Below are positions 31,472-41,036 of a stretch of DNA of 64,000 nucleotides, piece by piece. How positions within the stretch are numbered: the stretch's first letter is position 1; the number at the start of each line of letters is the position of its first letter. The stretch is from Mesostigma viride (taxonomy: Eukaryota; Streptophyta; Mesostigmatophyceae; Mesostigmatales; Mesostigmataceae). The stretch spans positions 408,992 through 472,991 of the forward strand of contig RPFO01000412.1 in the NCBI GenBank assembly GCA_009746045.1. The letters are read 5' to 3'. Both the position numbers and the translations under genes were made by a program. The notes under the pieces are model-generated. The model was not told where the DNA came from. It was given only the letters and a program-made list of their open reading frames with translations, and made no database searches.

Positions 31472-32581
31472 TCACTGCTCCTTGTTGTCTTCTTGCTGAC
31501 TGCCCTTTGAAGGCTGGCCTGCCTGGGACTTGTTGTTGTTCTTGTTGTTGTTTTTCTTGTTGCTGCCCTGGCCCTGGGTCTTCTTGAAGCTGGGACACTC
31601 CTTCTTGATGTGCCCCCACCCCTTGCACAGGTAGCACTGGATCTTTGACTTGCCCTGGCCTCCTCCCCCGTTGTCAGGCGCGTTACCCTGCCTGGGCTTA
31701 CCACCCACCCTCCTGAACACCGACTTGGCATGTGATTGCCCGTCAGGGTCGGGTGAATGGTTGGCCTTCCGCTTGTTGTGGTTGCCCCCACGTCCTCCTT
31801 GGCTTCTGTCAGCCTCAGACGTCTTGGAGCCCCCCTGGGCACGCCCACCTGCGTGGGTAGCCTTCACAGCTGGCATTCCACCCTCAAACAGCTCCTCTGC
31901 CTCGAGTGCTTGTTTGATTATGACCTTGTAGGCCTTGAGGGTAGAGTGTGGGGCACACATGACCTTTAAAGAGCCACGTGTTGCCTTGTCCAGCCCAGAA
32001 ACCTTGAGCCAGTTTGTCAGGGCTATGCTGTCAGCGACATTGAAGCCGTGAGCCCTGCCCTCCTCAACCATTTTACAATAATTGAGGAAGTTCTGGATAA
32101 GGTCTCCCTTAACCTCCCACCCTTGGTATTTATCCTGCCAATGGATCCCCACTTTCTTCCGTTGATCCTCTAGCAGCTCCCTCAGCTCTGCCACGTAGAC
32201 TGCCCAGGCCTTGTTGGCCTTCTTGCACTCTCTAGTGAGGTCTTTAATCTGATCTGTGCACTTGCCAAAAGTCTGGCTGCCTATCCAGATCTGATAATAG
32301 TTTGTACCACCGTACAAGCTTGGAAACCCCTCTAGTCCTTCCACAAACTCCTCTGCCTGCTTTGGCTTTGAGTCTGAAGTGACAGGTTGCAGCTGATTAA
32401 CAATAAGGAGACCCTGGGTGGTGAGATCATATCCAGAGACAGCATGTGTAGTATTATTATTCAAAGGGATATTAGTGATTTCTCCGGTGACCCCCACGTC
32501 ATCTACGTGAGCGGTCCCGCTACCAGCACCCCCATTATTATTCCCACTGGCTAGGCCCTTGCTACGGCGTCCCTCAGCCAT
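31472..32581 (-). CDS. gag: Element D Gag with one zinc knuckle; in-frame TGA before pol
   Basis: 369 residues: Gly/Asn-rich start, helical capsid-like region (about 70-235), basic Gly/Arg/Lys linker, zinc knuckle CYLCKGWGHIKKEC at 316-329, and an Asn/Lys/Gln-rich tail. It is related to E Gag by layout (VADSIAL versus VADRMAM). It ends CAG TGA CTG and the downstream frame is open in phase for over 1 kb, so Gag-Pol is probably made by stop readthrough rather than by frameshifting as in C and E. Confidence 0.85.
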   Translation of the reverse strand: MAEGRRSKGLASGNNNGGAGSGTAHVDDVGVTGEITNIPLNNNTTHAVSGYDLTTQGLLIVNQLQPVTSDSKPKQAEEFVEGLEGFPSLYGGTNYYQIWIGSQTFGKCTDQIKDLTRECKKANKAWAVYVAELRELLEDQRKKVGIHWQDKYQGWEVKGDLIQNFLNYCKMVEEGRAHGFNVADSIALTNWLKVSGLDKATRGSLKVMCAPHSTLKAYKVIIKQALEAEELFEGGMPAVKATHAGGRAQGGSKTSEADRSQGGRGGNHNKRKANHSPDPDGQSHAKSVFRRVGGKPRQGNAPDNGGGGQGKSKIQCYLCKGWGHIKKECPSFKKTQGQGSNKKNNNKNNNKSQAGQPSKGSQQEDNKEQ

Positions 32582-32703
32582 GGTAAACTACACTAGCTGT
32601 GTATGGCCCTGAGCTAAGCAGCTGGAAAACAAAAGATAGGTAGATATGTACAATCTGTCAAAAAGCCGCCTGCCCCGGTGCCGACCGCGCCACCATGCCG
32701 AAT
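32582..32703 (-). other. Spacer between element D extra ORF and gag
   Basis: A 122-bp gap with no recognised signal. E has a similar 102-bp gap (10611-10712). Confidence 0.4.
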
Positions 32704-33489
32704 TCAGTCGAGACCACGAAAATCGCAGTAGTCGTAGTCGTAAATTGGATCGTTGGCGACAGGCGCAGGCGCCTCCTGGCCTTGCCCAACCTCAATCGTC
32801 ACCGGAGTTTCGATGACGATGGGGTCCAACCGACGTCCCGTCACCGGATCAATGCGGCGACGACGGCGGCGGGTGACGATGCGGAGCGGGTTGGTAAGAA
32901 TCGTTAGAAAATCCCACCCGTCCGGCGCCCACTCTCGCAATGCAGACAAGAACGCGACAAGATTGAGCAGCAATTGCCGCTCACGCGTCCGGAAGCCTCG
33001 CGACAGCAACTGCAGAATCGCAAGGTCTTGAAACAGGTTGGTCGTAATCGTCGGAATGACGCCCGAACGAACCGACAGCCAGTTAGCGAGATTGCGCTGG
33101 TAACCTGTAAGCGATGAAACCGCGTTGTCGATCTCCTCAGAGACCTCGGCAACCGCGCTGGGCGCTTGCAACCCCGCCCGGGTATGGACCTCGAAGTCCG
33201 CGAGCAAAGCTCGAATGGAATCAAGGTAATCGCGAAACCCCGAAACAATCGAAGGTTGCGGAGGCGGGGGCGGCAGTCGTAGGTTTTGCAGCAGTGCCTG
33301 CTGCTGAGCGCGTAGCTCCGCACTGGACGCTACCGCCTGGTCAACAACACGCTGCCACGCCGGGTTAAGAACCGGACGATCTTCACGAACAGGAGTCGTC
33401 GAAGGACCAGCCGGAGATTCGGCGATGTCCGCTGGACTGCCCAAAATTTCAGAATCCCTCGGAATGCGGAACTCCATCGAGTCCGGCAT
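32704..33489 (-). CDS. Element D extra ORF upstream of gag
   Basis: The start ATG at 33489 lies 28 bp inside the 5' LTR end; a longer frame back into the LTR is not needed. About 261 residues: a Pro/Ser-rich start, a long helical middle (LRAQQQALLQNLRL and following Leu/Ala repeats) and a basic RRRRRR patch near residue 208. It occupies the same place as 8899-10610 in E. No known domain is recognised. An accessory capsid, packaging or RNA-binding role is inferred from its position and the Arg patch. Confidence 0.6.
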   Translation of the reverse strand: MPDSMEFRIPRDSEILGSPADIAESPAGPSTTPVREDRPVLNPAWQRVVDQAVASSAELRAQQQALLQNLRLPPPPPQPSIVSGFRDYLDSIRALLADFEVHTRAGLQAPSAVAEVSEEIDNAVSSLTGYQRNLANWLSVRSGVIPTITTNLFQDLAILQLLSRGFRTRERQLLLNLVAFLSALREWAPDGWDFLTILTNPLRIVTRRRRRRIDPVTGRRLDPIVIETPVTIEVGQGQEAPAPVANDPIYDYDYCDFRGLD

Positions 33490-33516
33490 TTTTCTTGGTA
33501 CGAATATTGTAATACG

Positions 33517-34132
33517 AGTTGAATGAGAGTTTACCACCGAGGGAATCCATGGCTCTTGCAGGAAAGTTGCCTTTATTATAATGAGCAAACACAGACGTAA
33601 GTCACGTCAAGTCCGAGACTGCACGTAGCACAGACGACAGGGTCGTTATGCCAAGAGAGCGTGCACGCAAGAGCTAGCGCCCCAGTGTGACCAAGTCACT
33701 CATATAGCTTGCTAGGGACGCGTCCAAGTATTCAGCTGCACTGTCACAGCTGAACTGTCAATCAATTGATTACACAGACTCTGGCACGCCTTTGGCGCGC
33801 AGATCTATCAATTGTCCATACGGCTAGTCCTGTGGACCTATCCGTACACTAGTCAGCATCAACTGTCTCATAGGTCCTGGCGCGCTACAGTGCGCCTACC
33901 TATCAATTGACCATCAAGTCCTGTACAAGTCCTGTCAACGTCCTGCGGACTATCAAAGTGACACTTGTACATCCTGTGTCCGTACGCGCCCACAGTGGCG
34001 CGCCGGGTACTGTCGGCACAGCCTAGGAAACGTCATAACTTTTACGTTCCTTAACCAAATGAGGCGTTCAAGGTGCCGTTGGAAAGAGCGTAACAATCTC
34101 TATCCATCTAACGTAAATCCTTTACGTTAACT
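33517..34132 (-). repeat. Element D 5' LTR
   Basis: 616 bp, same as 12025-12640. Read on the minus strand the interior begins CGTATTACAATATTCG, with no TGG primer site. GATGG at 34133-34137 completes the target duplication. Confidence 0.92.
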
Positions 34133-34137
34133 GATGG

Positions 34138-37100
34138 GGCAAGCTTGGTTACCACAGAGAGTATGCCAGCTGTAGCTGCAGTGGTTACTCGCCAACGTGC
34201 CCGCCATGGCGGTGCTGAGCCTGAGGTAGGACCTGGTGATGTGGACCCAGGTGGATCTCAGAAGCATTCTGACCGTGCAGGACTGGCACAGGATGGTCAG
34301 GATGAGGATAGGGCTGGAGACAGTCTGACAGGCACGACCCTGGTGCCTCCTGTACATAAGGGATCTGTACATACCTTGAGTGCTAATAATGACAATAAAA
34401 GATTTTCTCTCTTATATGACATTGCCTCAAGGTTGCATACCATGTTTGGCCATGCAGCTCAGTCTTTGCAAGTTGCTAGACGGCTGGGAGGAAGTGAGTT
34501 GTACTCCATCTGCCAACAGGTTGCTCAAGCTTGCAAGTGCAGGCTAGTTGCTAGAAAGCCCAAGCAGTCTCATGCCAGGACTCCTATTTTGCAGCCAGGC
34601 CATGTGCAGGTAGATATTCAGAGAATCAGGGGTTTGAAGCTGCTGGTGGCAGTGGACAGATATACCAAGTACAAGACCCTAGAGATCCTGCCTGACATGG
34701 AGAAGCCTACATTAATTGCTGCTCTGAAGTTGACAAGGAGCAGGTACCCTGGGTTGGAGTTGTTGCAGTGTGACATTCAGTTTGAGTGCTGTGAGAACCT
34801 GCCAGAGTTTCCAGAGTTGCTGATTACACCCAGGGAGAGCCACGGCCAGCAAGGGGTGGTGGAGAGAGCCATCCAAGAGATCAAGACTGTGCTGCTGGTG
34901 GAGAGGATTCCAAGGACGTCATCTGCCATTGTGACATCTGCATGGCTACGTTCTGTGGAGGACAGGCTGAACCTGAGGACTCCCATGTTCTTTGGTGACA
35001 TTGCCATCAATCCTCTTATGCTGCATACCAGGATGCTGCCAGCTGATGCTGAACAGGCATGGAAGGAGAAGCTAGAGGCCAAGTTCCTCAAGCTGAGGCA
35101 GAAAGACAAGGGCTGGAGTGTCCTAGAACCTAACGTTGGACAACAGGTTGTTGTGTGGAAGGAACCAAGCTTTCCAGGGAAACGTGGCAGCTGGCATGAT
35201 GGGGTGGTGACCCGAGTAGAAGCCGCTGGCCATAAGTGCTGGGTGGCCATTGATGGCTCCCAAGCAGTGCACCGTCTGTCCTGGTCAAAGATCCGTCCCC
35301 GGGGAGGTAATCAAGGAGACCTCTTCCAGGTGCCCGTTGGTGTACAAGGCGGGGGTGACGTGGAGCTTCCTGATCAGGGTGCTACAGCTGTATCGAGCCC
35401 TCAGGGTGACCCTGGCCCGGCCCCTGGGGTACCTTCACATACGGTGGTTGGGCAAGCAGGCGGACAGGCTGCACCTCCGGAACGGCCCGACACCAGGCCT
35501 AGGGGTGTGCGTCTATCAGATATTGTACAGGCTTTGCAAAGAGCCAAGAAGGAGCCTAAGGTGTCCAAGCTTGTCCAGTTGGATGAACCTGAGGTAGCTG
35601 CCATGGAGATAGATACCAATGCACAGGTTTCTGTCATGGGACCTCAGCATACAGGAGAACTGCTGGTCGGAGAACCAAGTTGCCCCTGGGTGTCTGATTT
35701 CAGTGGTAGGACGCATCTAAGGGTGTTGGGAGAGGTTACTGCCCCTGTCATGGGTGTGGATGTGACCTTCCTTGTCCTAGAGGACTATGATGGCCCTGTG
35801 ATTTTGGGTCAGAATTTTCTGGGCAATCCTGGGATTTCTATCAGAGCTACAGCTCTGAGAAGAGATGGCTGGGGGATGATTCCCCTAGAAAATTTCAGGA
35901 CAACATTTCCAGTCAGGTGCAGGGCCAAGCCGGTCAAGGGTGTAAAATGGGATGAAGGGGAGGTGCCCCCAGCGGCCAGTTTGGTGATTCCAGCTGTGTT
36001 GCACCCCAGCAGTATTGGCATAACTCACAGGAGCCTTGCTGCACACTCTCCTTTGACATATGACCAGCTGGTCCAAGAGATGAGCTCGCCTACTTTGTTT
36101 GAGGCTTGGAAGCTCGCCTTCTCCAAGGCATTGGAGGAGTGGTTGCAGTTTGAGTGTGCTGCACCAACAGACAGACGTCCCCCAGCATCAAGGAAGCTTG
36201 CTTTGAGATTTGTGCTGAAGAGGAAGGTTGTGGATGAGGTATCAGTGCCCCATGTCAGGCCTGTCCTGAATGAGTATCACGGCACGGGGAGTCTGCCAGG
36301 AGAGGAGCTATACACGCCAGGGATGCTACACGACACATGGAGAATTTTGCTATGTCTCTACGTGGGGTTGCTGAACAGGGGAGCAGCTATGTCATCAGTG
36401 CTGCTGGACTTCAAGAGGGCATTTTTAAAATCTGATCCAGAAGTGGCCAGGAGGGTGTGGAAGCAGGATGAGCCTTACTGTGTTGAGGTGCCTGCCATCT
36501 GGAAGCTGGAGCTGCATCAACAATTCCTGGTTATTCTGAAGGGCCTGGAAGGACTCAGGTCGAGCCCAATCATCTGGAGACTCACGCTGCAGGAAGCTCT
36601 GATCAGTGAGTGTGGCTTGAGAGTGTCTTCAGTTGATCCCTGTTTGCTGCTGGCCCAATGGGAGGGTCTGCCAGTGTATGCTAGTTTGCATGGAGATGAT
36701 CTGCATTTGCTAGCCCCCACGACCTGGCTGAAGAAGTTTATTCCTGTCATCAGTGGCAAGTTTTCACTGGGCAAGGAGCTGTGGCAGGAGCCCAACAAGC
36801 CTGTAGTGTTCTGTGGAATGCAGGCTACCCTGTTCAGGAGGGACGGGGAGTGGAGTATCAGGCTTCAGGCTGGAGGAGATTATAAACAGACCATTGTGAA
36901 GGCCTTGCCAGAGAAGATCACCCAGGCTGCAGGACCTGAGTTGAGAGGCATGTGGGCCTGGTTTGCCAGCATCTGTGGTCCGTCTTTGATGGTCCATAGC
37001 AGAATGCCTGATGAGGTGCTTGAGGATGAGAAGCCTCGAGTCATAGCCCGGTTGGTGGAGAGTACCCCTGATCTGATCTTGTCTGGGATTGACTTTGCCC

Positions 37101-37606
37101 AGCCTATCACCTTGGAGATCTTTGTTGACAGTTCCATGGATGCTCGCCAGGTTACCAAGGTCAGGGGGAGATCTGCTGCTCTGTTTGCTTTTTATCAGAG
37201 CAGGGCAAGTTTGTTCAGCTGGTACAGCAGACTGCAGAAGAGGGTCTGTATCAGTTCAGATGTGGCAGAATGCAGGGCCATATGCGAGGGGATCCAGTCC
37301 AGCCTGTACATAAAGGAGTTAATGCTGGAGCTGGCTTCAGTTACCCCTTGGACCTTGCAGATGGAGACGTTGTTGCTAACAGACAGCATGGGTATGGTCC
37401 AGTTTGTTCACAAGCAGCTGGCCAGGAGCCGGGACCTGGATTATTTGTTGCTGAAGGAGTTGGCCAGTTTGGTTGACTTGAAGCATATCCCTGGCGAGGA
37501 GAACCCTGCTGATGCATTGACAAAGCTGCCACACAAGGCCCCAGCCCAGTACAATGTACTGAGGAAGCTCATGAATGCTGACTGTCAAGTCGGTCTATCT
37601 GTCTAA
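34138..37606 (+). CDS. pol: Element E Pol: integrase, retropepsin-like, RT, RNase H
   Basis: This continues the pol frame of 11940-12024 after element D; numbering below starts at codon 34145. Integrase zinc ligands are H98, H103, C130 and C132; the DDE triad is D157, D210 and E240 (QGVVERAI). A GPY/F-like module spans about 325-385. The retropepsin-like domain (about 487-575) has EIDTNAQVSV and VILGQNFL. RT (about 685-900) has LLDFKRAFL, EGLRSSPIIW and LHGDDLHLL (849-852). RNase H acids are D995, E1042 and D1080, ending NPADALTKL. Frame and key residues are intact apart from DTN in the protease and the split by D. Confidence 0.9.
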
Positions 37607-38192
37607 AAGCTGAGAGCTGGGTGCTTAAGTCTCTGGATATCAGGCTGGGAGCTTGATTGTACATAATCCTGAGCACACCTTGAGGGGTGAGACATGTCTC
37701 TGGTGTGGGAATGTCTGACATTGTCTCTGATGGAGAGATGTCTATCTGGGGTTTTCATCTCAGTCTGAGGTTTCCCCAGATCTGTGGTTTGTGGGCGGGG
37801 TTCGATTCCCTGGTGCCGTCTTAAGGCGGAGTTTCACGGACTGGCTGACCCATCCACCATGCTGGTGAGGTGGCGACAGGTCCCCTGATTTTCCACGGTT
37901 GGAACGAGTATGGGAGCTTGTGTTTTGCATGTGCTTCGCGTAGATGTTGTGTCTGGTTCGATAAGGGGCAGCAGACCGGCGCCGACTCCCGTCTGGGGGT
38001 CAGCAATGTTTTCTGATGAGCTGTTGTGGGTGATCTGTGGGGTTTCGCCTAAGGTCCTGAAGGTTGTACATACTTCTCAAGTTCTTAGCTGAACACCTAT
38101 GGGCTGCCACAGTTGGCCAACCTCTTGTACATGGGTAACACAACGAGCCTCCCGTGAAGGGATAGGGACTCATTGTAATTTGTTTGTGCTCC
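37607..38192 (+). other. Element E 3' region with T-arm-like hairpin (37796-37812)
   Basis: No protein. The hairpin CGGGG / TTCGATT / CCCTG lies 190 bp after the pol stop. The region is interrupted at 38193-38203 by the LINE insertion and resumes at 40190. Confidence 0.65.
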
Positions 38193-38203
38193 TGAGCCAG
38201 TAT

Positions 38204-40178
38204 TAATTAATTAATTAAACTCGTGCTCCCGTTGGGGAGTCACGGAGCACCGAAGTGCTTTTAATCCCTGTGTGTGCACAACAGGAGAAAGGGCAGAGAC
38301 CCCCAGTCTCCTTCATGCCAAAGGCATGCCACAGCTGCATTCGGGCGCGCTAGCTAAAAAAGACATGCTAACGATCCGGCAAACTGTGGGTGCAATAAGA
38401 CCCATGTGAGCATATCATAGCAAGGAGCGTGGGCAAGTAATCTGATCGAGGCCATGACGTAGCATGGCTGTACAAAGACTAAGCTAAGGCTGTGGCTGGT
38501 TGTGTACCGTGCGTGAGCGGTGCACGTGGCTATACGTATGGTGGCACAGCTAGGCATGCAAACATTCTAAGCATGGCTGCCATGGCAACAGTGACTACCA
38601 ATGAAGTCAAGCTAGGGCTATTCTAGTCTAGCCCGCTGGGGGCGTCCACATCTTGTGGTTGATCATCAGGTCCCCGCCCCGCCAGTACACCTTGGGCTTC
38701 TGGGGGTCCTGCTTGTGGCGGAGGTATTCAGGCCACAGGTCACGTCGCTGCTGCTGCTGAGCGGGGGTCAGGTCGTCGTCCAGCGTCCAGGTGAGGTCGT
38801 GCAACCGCTTGCGACGAGAGAGGAACCGCTGCTTGTCCTCACGGGAGGGGAAGGTGAGAAGGACTGGTGGGGGAGCCGCCTTGTCCCGTGAGTGGGGAAG
38901 GCGGTGGCACCCACGCAGTTCTACCTCACCTACCAGGCCCATGAGGGTAAGGAGCTGGTCCTTAAGCTCGTCGGCAAGGGAGGTTGACGTCTCACCTGGC
39001 TTCTGGGGGAAGCGACGCAGCACCACCCGGCAGTCGCGGCGGGCGCGGTCGGTGGCCTCCCGTTGTTGAGCCTGGCGAAGGTCTTCAAGCTCCTGGAGCT
39101 TCGTAGCGATGGCGTCGGTGGTGGATGCGGTCGCTGTCCGCAGCAGGTCCGCATAGGAGAGGGGCGGGAGGTCACCAGCTTCCAGCCGGGGTGGCTGGGA
39201 TGCGATGGTGGCCGTCTGCTCCGCTATCTTGGGGACCTGTGAGGCCAGGGCCTCGGTGTGGGCGGTGATGGCTTCAAGCTTCTTCATGAGCACGCCGCAC
39301 TTGCCCTCCACCTGGTTAAGGCGAGAGACAAGTGCAGCGTGCGTTTCCGATGCCTGTGCCGCGGTGTGCAGCGTCGTGAACTGGGGCTGGAGCTTGTGGA
39401 CGACCTTGGTTTCCACATTGGAGACCCGGGCCTCCACCGTGTTGAGCGTCGTGTTCAGCGAGGTCAGCTTCTCGGCCAACGGCCAGGTCACGTGCTCCTC
39501 CAGCACTGCTCGGATGTCATCCTTGCAGAGGGAGGAAGCCGATGTGGCTGTCGGCCGCGCAGGCTGGGCTGGGGTGCGGAGCTTGGCGGCGATTCTGTCG
39601 AGAGGTAGCTGGAAGAAGCTGCACAGGATGCCGAGGCGGAGGTCGTATTCTGGCAGGGCGAGGAACCTCTCCACGTTCTCGGCGTGGATGGGCCCACCGG
39701 GCCCATGGAGCTTGCGTTCCTGTGCCAAGAAACGCACTATTTCGACGCATTCTGCTTTGGACAGTTGCATCCATTTGTCGAAGGAAAAGCGGTCGTAATC
39801 TGGTAGGTACTGTCGCCATTTGTGTTCGTGGCAGGGTTTCTTGGGCTCGGGCGAGGCGCTTGGCGATGGGTTTGCTGGCGGTGGGTTGGCGGGCCCAGAA
39901 GGCTGGGCCAGGACGATGGCGAGTGGGTTCGGTTCGGAGCCGGCAAGCTCCTTTTCCAAACCTCGTTTTGCTTTTGGGGCCGTCATAGCTGCTTGTCACG
40001 TGCGTAACTTTGGCAATACTGCGTTTCAGCCGTAACCGATTATACTGGCATGTGCGTCTCAAAAAAGCGCATCGAATGCAAGTGGTCTGACCGAATTTGG
40101 GGCTCAGACGCAAAAGATCTGAACTCCGCCGTCAGCCATGCCGCCGTCAGCCATTCCCCCACCGTCATCATGTGTCTT
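38204..40178 (-). mobile_element. Full-length ORF1-only LINE (half-LINE) with 11-bp target duplication
   Basis: The insertion is flanked by TGAGCCAGTAT (38193-38203 and 40179-40189). Read on the minus strand it has a ~190-bp 5' leader, one ORF (39986-38628), a ~400-bp 3' UTR and a (TTAA)n tail at 38204-38219. There is no endonuclease-RT ORF, and the 3' UTR follows ORF1 directly. The presence of both ends shows it moved in this short form, using the machinery of a full LINE. Its 3' UTR recurs at 52137-53243. Confidence 0.85.
38628..39986 (-). CDS. LINE ORF1 protein, 452 aa
   Basis: Residues 1-50 are Pro/Ser/Lys-rich. Residues 60-140 are a helical domain. A long coiled coil spans about 150-315. 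An RRM-like fold follows at about 318-390 (DCRVVLRRFP...PVLLTFPSREDKQRFL), and a C-terminal domain has LTPAQQQQRRDLWPEYL and YWRGGDLMI. This is the layout of L1-type ORF1 proteins (coiled coil, RRM, C-terminal domain), RNA chaperones that trimerise on LINE RNA. The frame is intact. It lies antisense to element E. Confidence 0.85.
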   Translation of the reverse strand: MTAPKAKRGLEKELAGSEPNPLAIVLAQPSGPANPPPANPSPSASPEPKKPCHEHKWRQYLPDYDRFSFDKWMQLSKAECVEIVRFLAQERKLHGPGGPIHAENVERFLALPEYDLRLGILCSFFQLPLDRIAAKLRTPAQPARPTATSASSLCKDDIRAVLEEHVTWPLAEKLTSLNTTLNTVEARVSNVETKVVHKLQPQFTTLHTAAQASETHAALVSRLNQVEGKCGVLMKKLEAITAHTEALASQVPKIAEQTATIASQPPRLEAGDLPPLSYADLLRTATASTTDAIATKLQELEDLRQAQQREATDRARRDCRVVLRRFPQKPGETSTSLADELKDQLLTLMGLVGEVELRGCHRLPHSRDKAAPPPVLLTFPSREDKQRFLSRRKRLHDLTWTLDDDLTPAQQQQRRDLWPEYLRHKQDPQKPKVYWRGGDLMINHKMWTPPAG

Positions 40179-40189
40179 TGAGCCAGTAT

Positions 40190-40340
40190 GGGTGCTATGT
40201 ACATATAATAAGGAATCCAAGCTGACTGTCATGCCCAGCGGGTTGTGACTTGTAGTCTGGGGAGGATATCCAGTACCCATTGTGTGTGTTTGTATGTAGA
40301 CTTGTGTGAGCTGCTACAGCTCAAGAAAAGAAAGGATTGG
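40190..40340 (+). other. Element E 3' region end and polypurine tract
   Basis: AAGAAAAGAAAGGATTGG (40323-40340) abuts the LTR start AGTTAACG. It matches the tract in D (AAAGAAAAGAAGGGATTGG) and J almost base for base, fixing the LTR boundary. Confidence 0.85.
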
Positions 40341-41036
40341 AGTTAACGCCAAGCGCATTGGCGTGATCCTGATTCAGCATTTCTCTGCGATTCCAGCGTC
40401 ACCGGAACGAGTTCATTCCGACAAGTATCAAGAAAGTTATGGCGTTCCGACTTCCCGGTCGCGCGCGAGCGCGAGCCGGCTGTTCGTCTAAGTCGGACGT
40501 GAATATTTGCCGACGACATATGGGGTCGACAGTAATTCCTGGGCTGACAGGAATTAGGTGCTGTACCTACGACGGTATTGGATTAATACGTCATACGCAG
40601 GAAATAGGAACCTAACCTGTGGTCTGTTGGTACCGCAGGCTTAGTCCTGGACTTCTGGGTGCAGATGCAATAGTCACTGTGGACTGTGCTCTGTGGTCAC
40701 TGTGCCTGTATGGCAGACCTACTGTATAGGAGTTGGGCGCTGTACAGGTAGTGAATACTGTACCGGGGGTGTTATTACTGAGCAGGCCTCCTAGGCTGCT
40801 CAGGACTAGCAAGCACAGTGCACAAGTATATAAACAATAGGCCAGTGCCAAATGGAGATCTCTTGCGAGCCCGCCTCACGTGTTGTGCCTTGACTTGGCA
40901 AGCGCGTGTACAAGCCTCAAGTGTGTGAGCGCTGTAACATTATCCAATTTTAACAAAGCTCCGTTTCCAACCATATTCACACATTGCTGCATTGCAACCA
41001 TATCCTTCACATTGCGTTTGCTAGGAACGTTTAACT
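40341..41036 (+). repeat. Element E 3' LTR
   Basis: It matches 8106-8807 with several substitutions and small indels. TATA box at 40827-40834. It ends CGTTTAACT and is followed by GCGGG, not by the TTATG found left of the 5' LTR. Confidence 0.85.

Larger units (their letters stand above)
12025..34132 (-). mobile_element. Element D, AGTT-type LTR retrotransposon with three nested insertions
   Basis: Two 616-bp LTRs (12025-12640 and 33517-34132) that look identical by eye bound a 22.1-kb interval, and GATGG flanks both sides (12020-12024 and 34133-34137). The element reads on the minus strand: extra ORF, gag, pol, 3' region. Pol is cut into four blocks by F (23098-30337), G (20288-22298) and H (14458-19445). 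Removing these leaves about 7.9 kb. D itself splits the pol of E, whose frame is continuous across the duplication. Confidence 0.92.
8106..41036 (+). mobile_element. Element E, container AGTT-type LTR retrotransposon (plus strand)
   Basis: LTRs lie at 8106-8807 and 40341-41036. Between them, in order on the plus strand, are an extra ORF (8899-10610), gag (10713-11960), pol (12-kb region and 34138-37606), a long 3' region and a polypurine tract. Without insertions the element would be about 8 kb. It has been invaded by foldback array 2, element D and an ORF1-only LINE. The two LTRs differ at many sites and in length (702 versus 696), so E is older than D. The flanks TTATG (left) and GCGGG (right) do not match, so E may be a recombinant between two copies or one flank may be lost. 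Confidence 0.82.

Noticed and set aside
12025..34132. Two independent solo LTRs instead of one element
   Set aside because: The GATGG duplication is at the outer edges only, and gag, pol and polypurine tract between them are in the right order and orientation.
39205..39798. Plus-strand 197-aa frame
   Set aside because: Antisense to the LINE ORF1 coiled-coil region.
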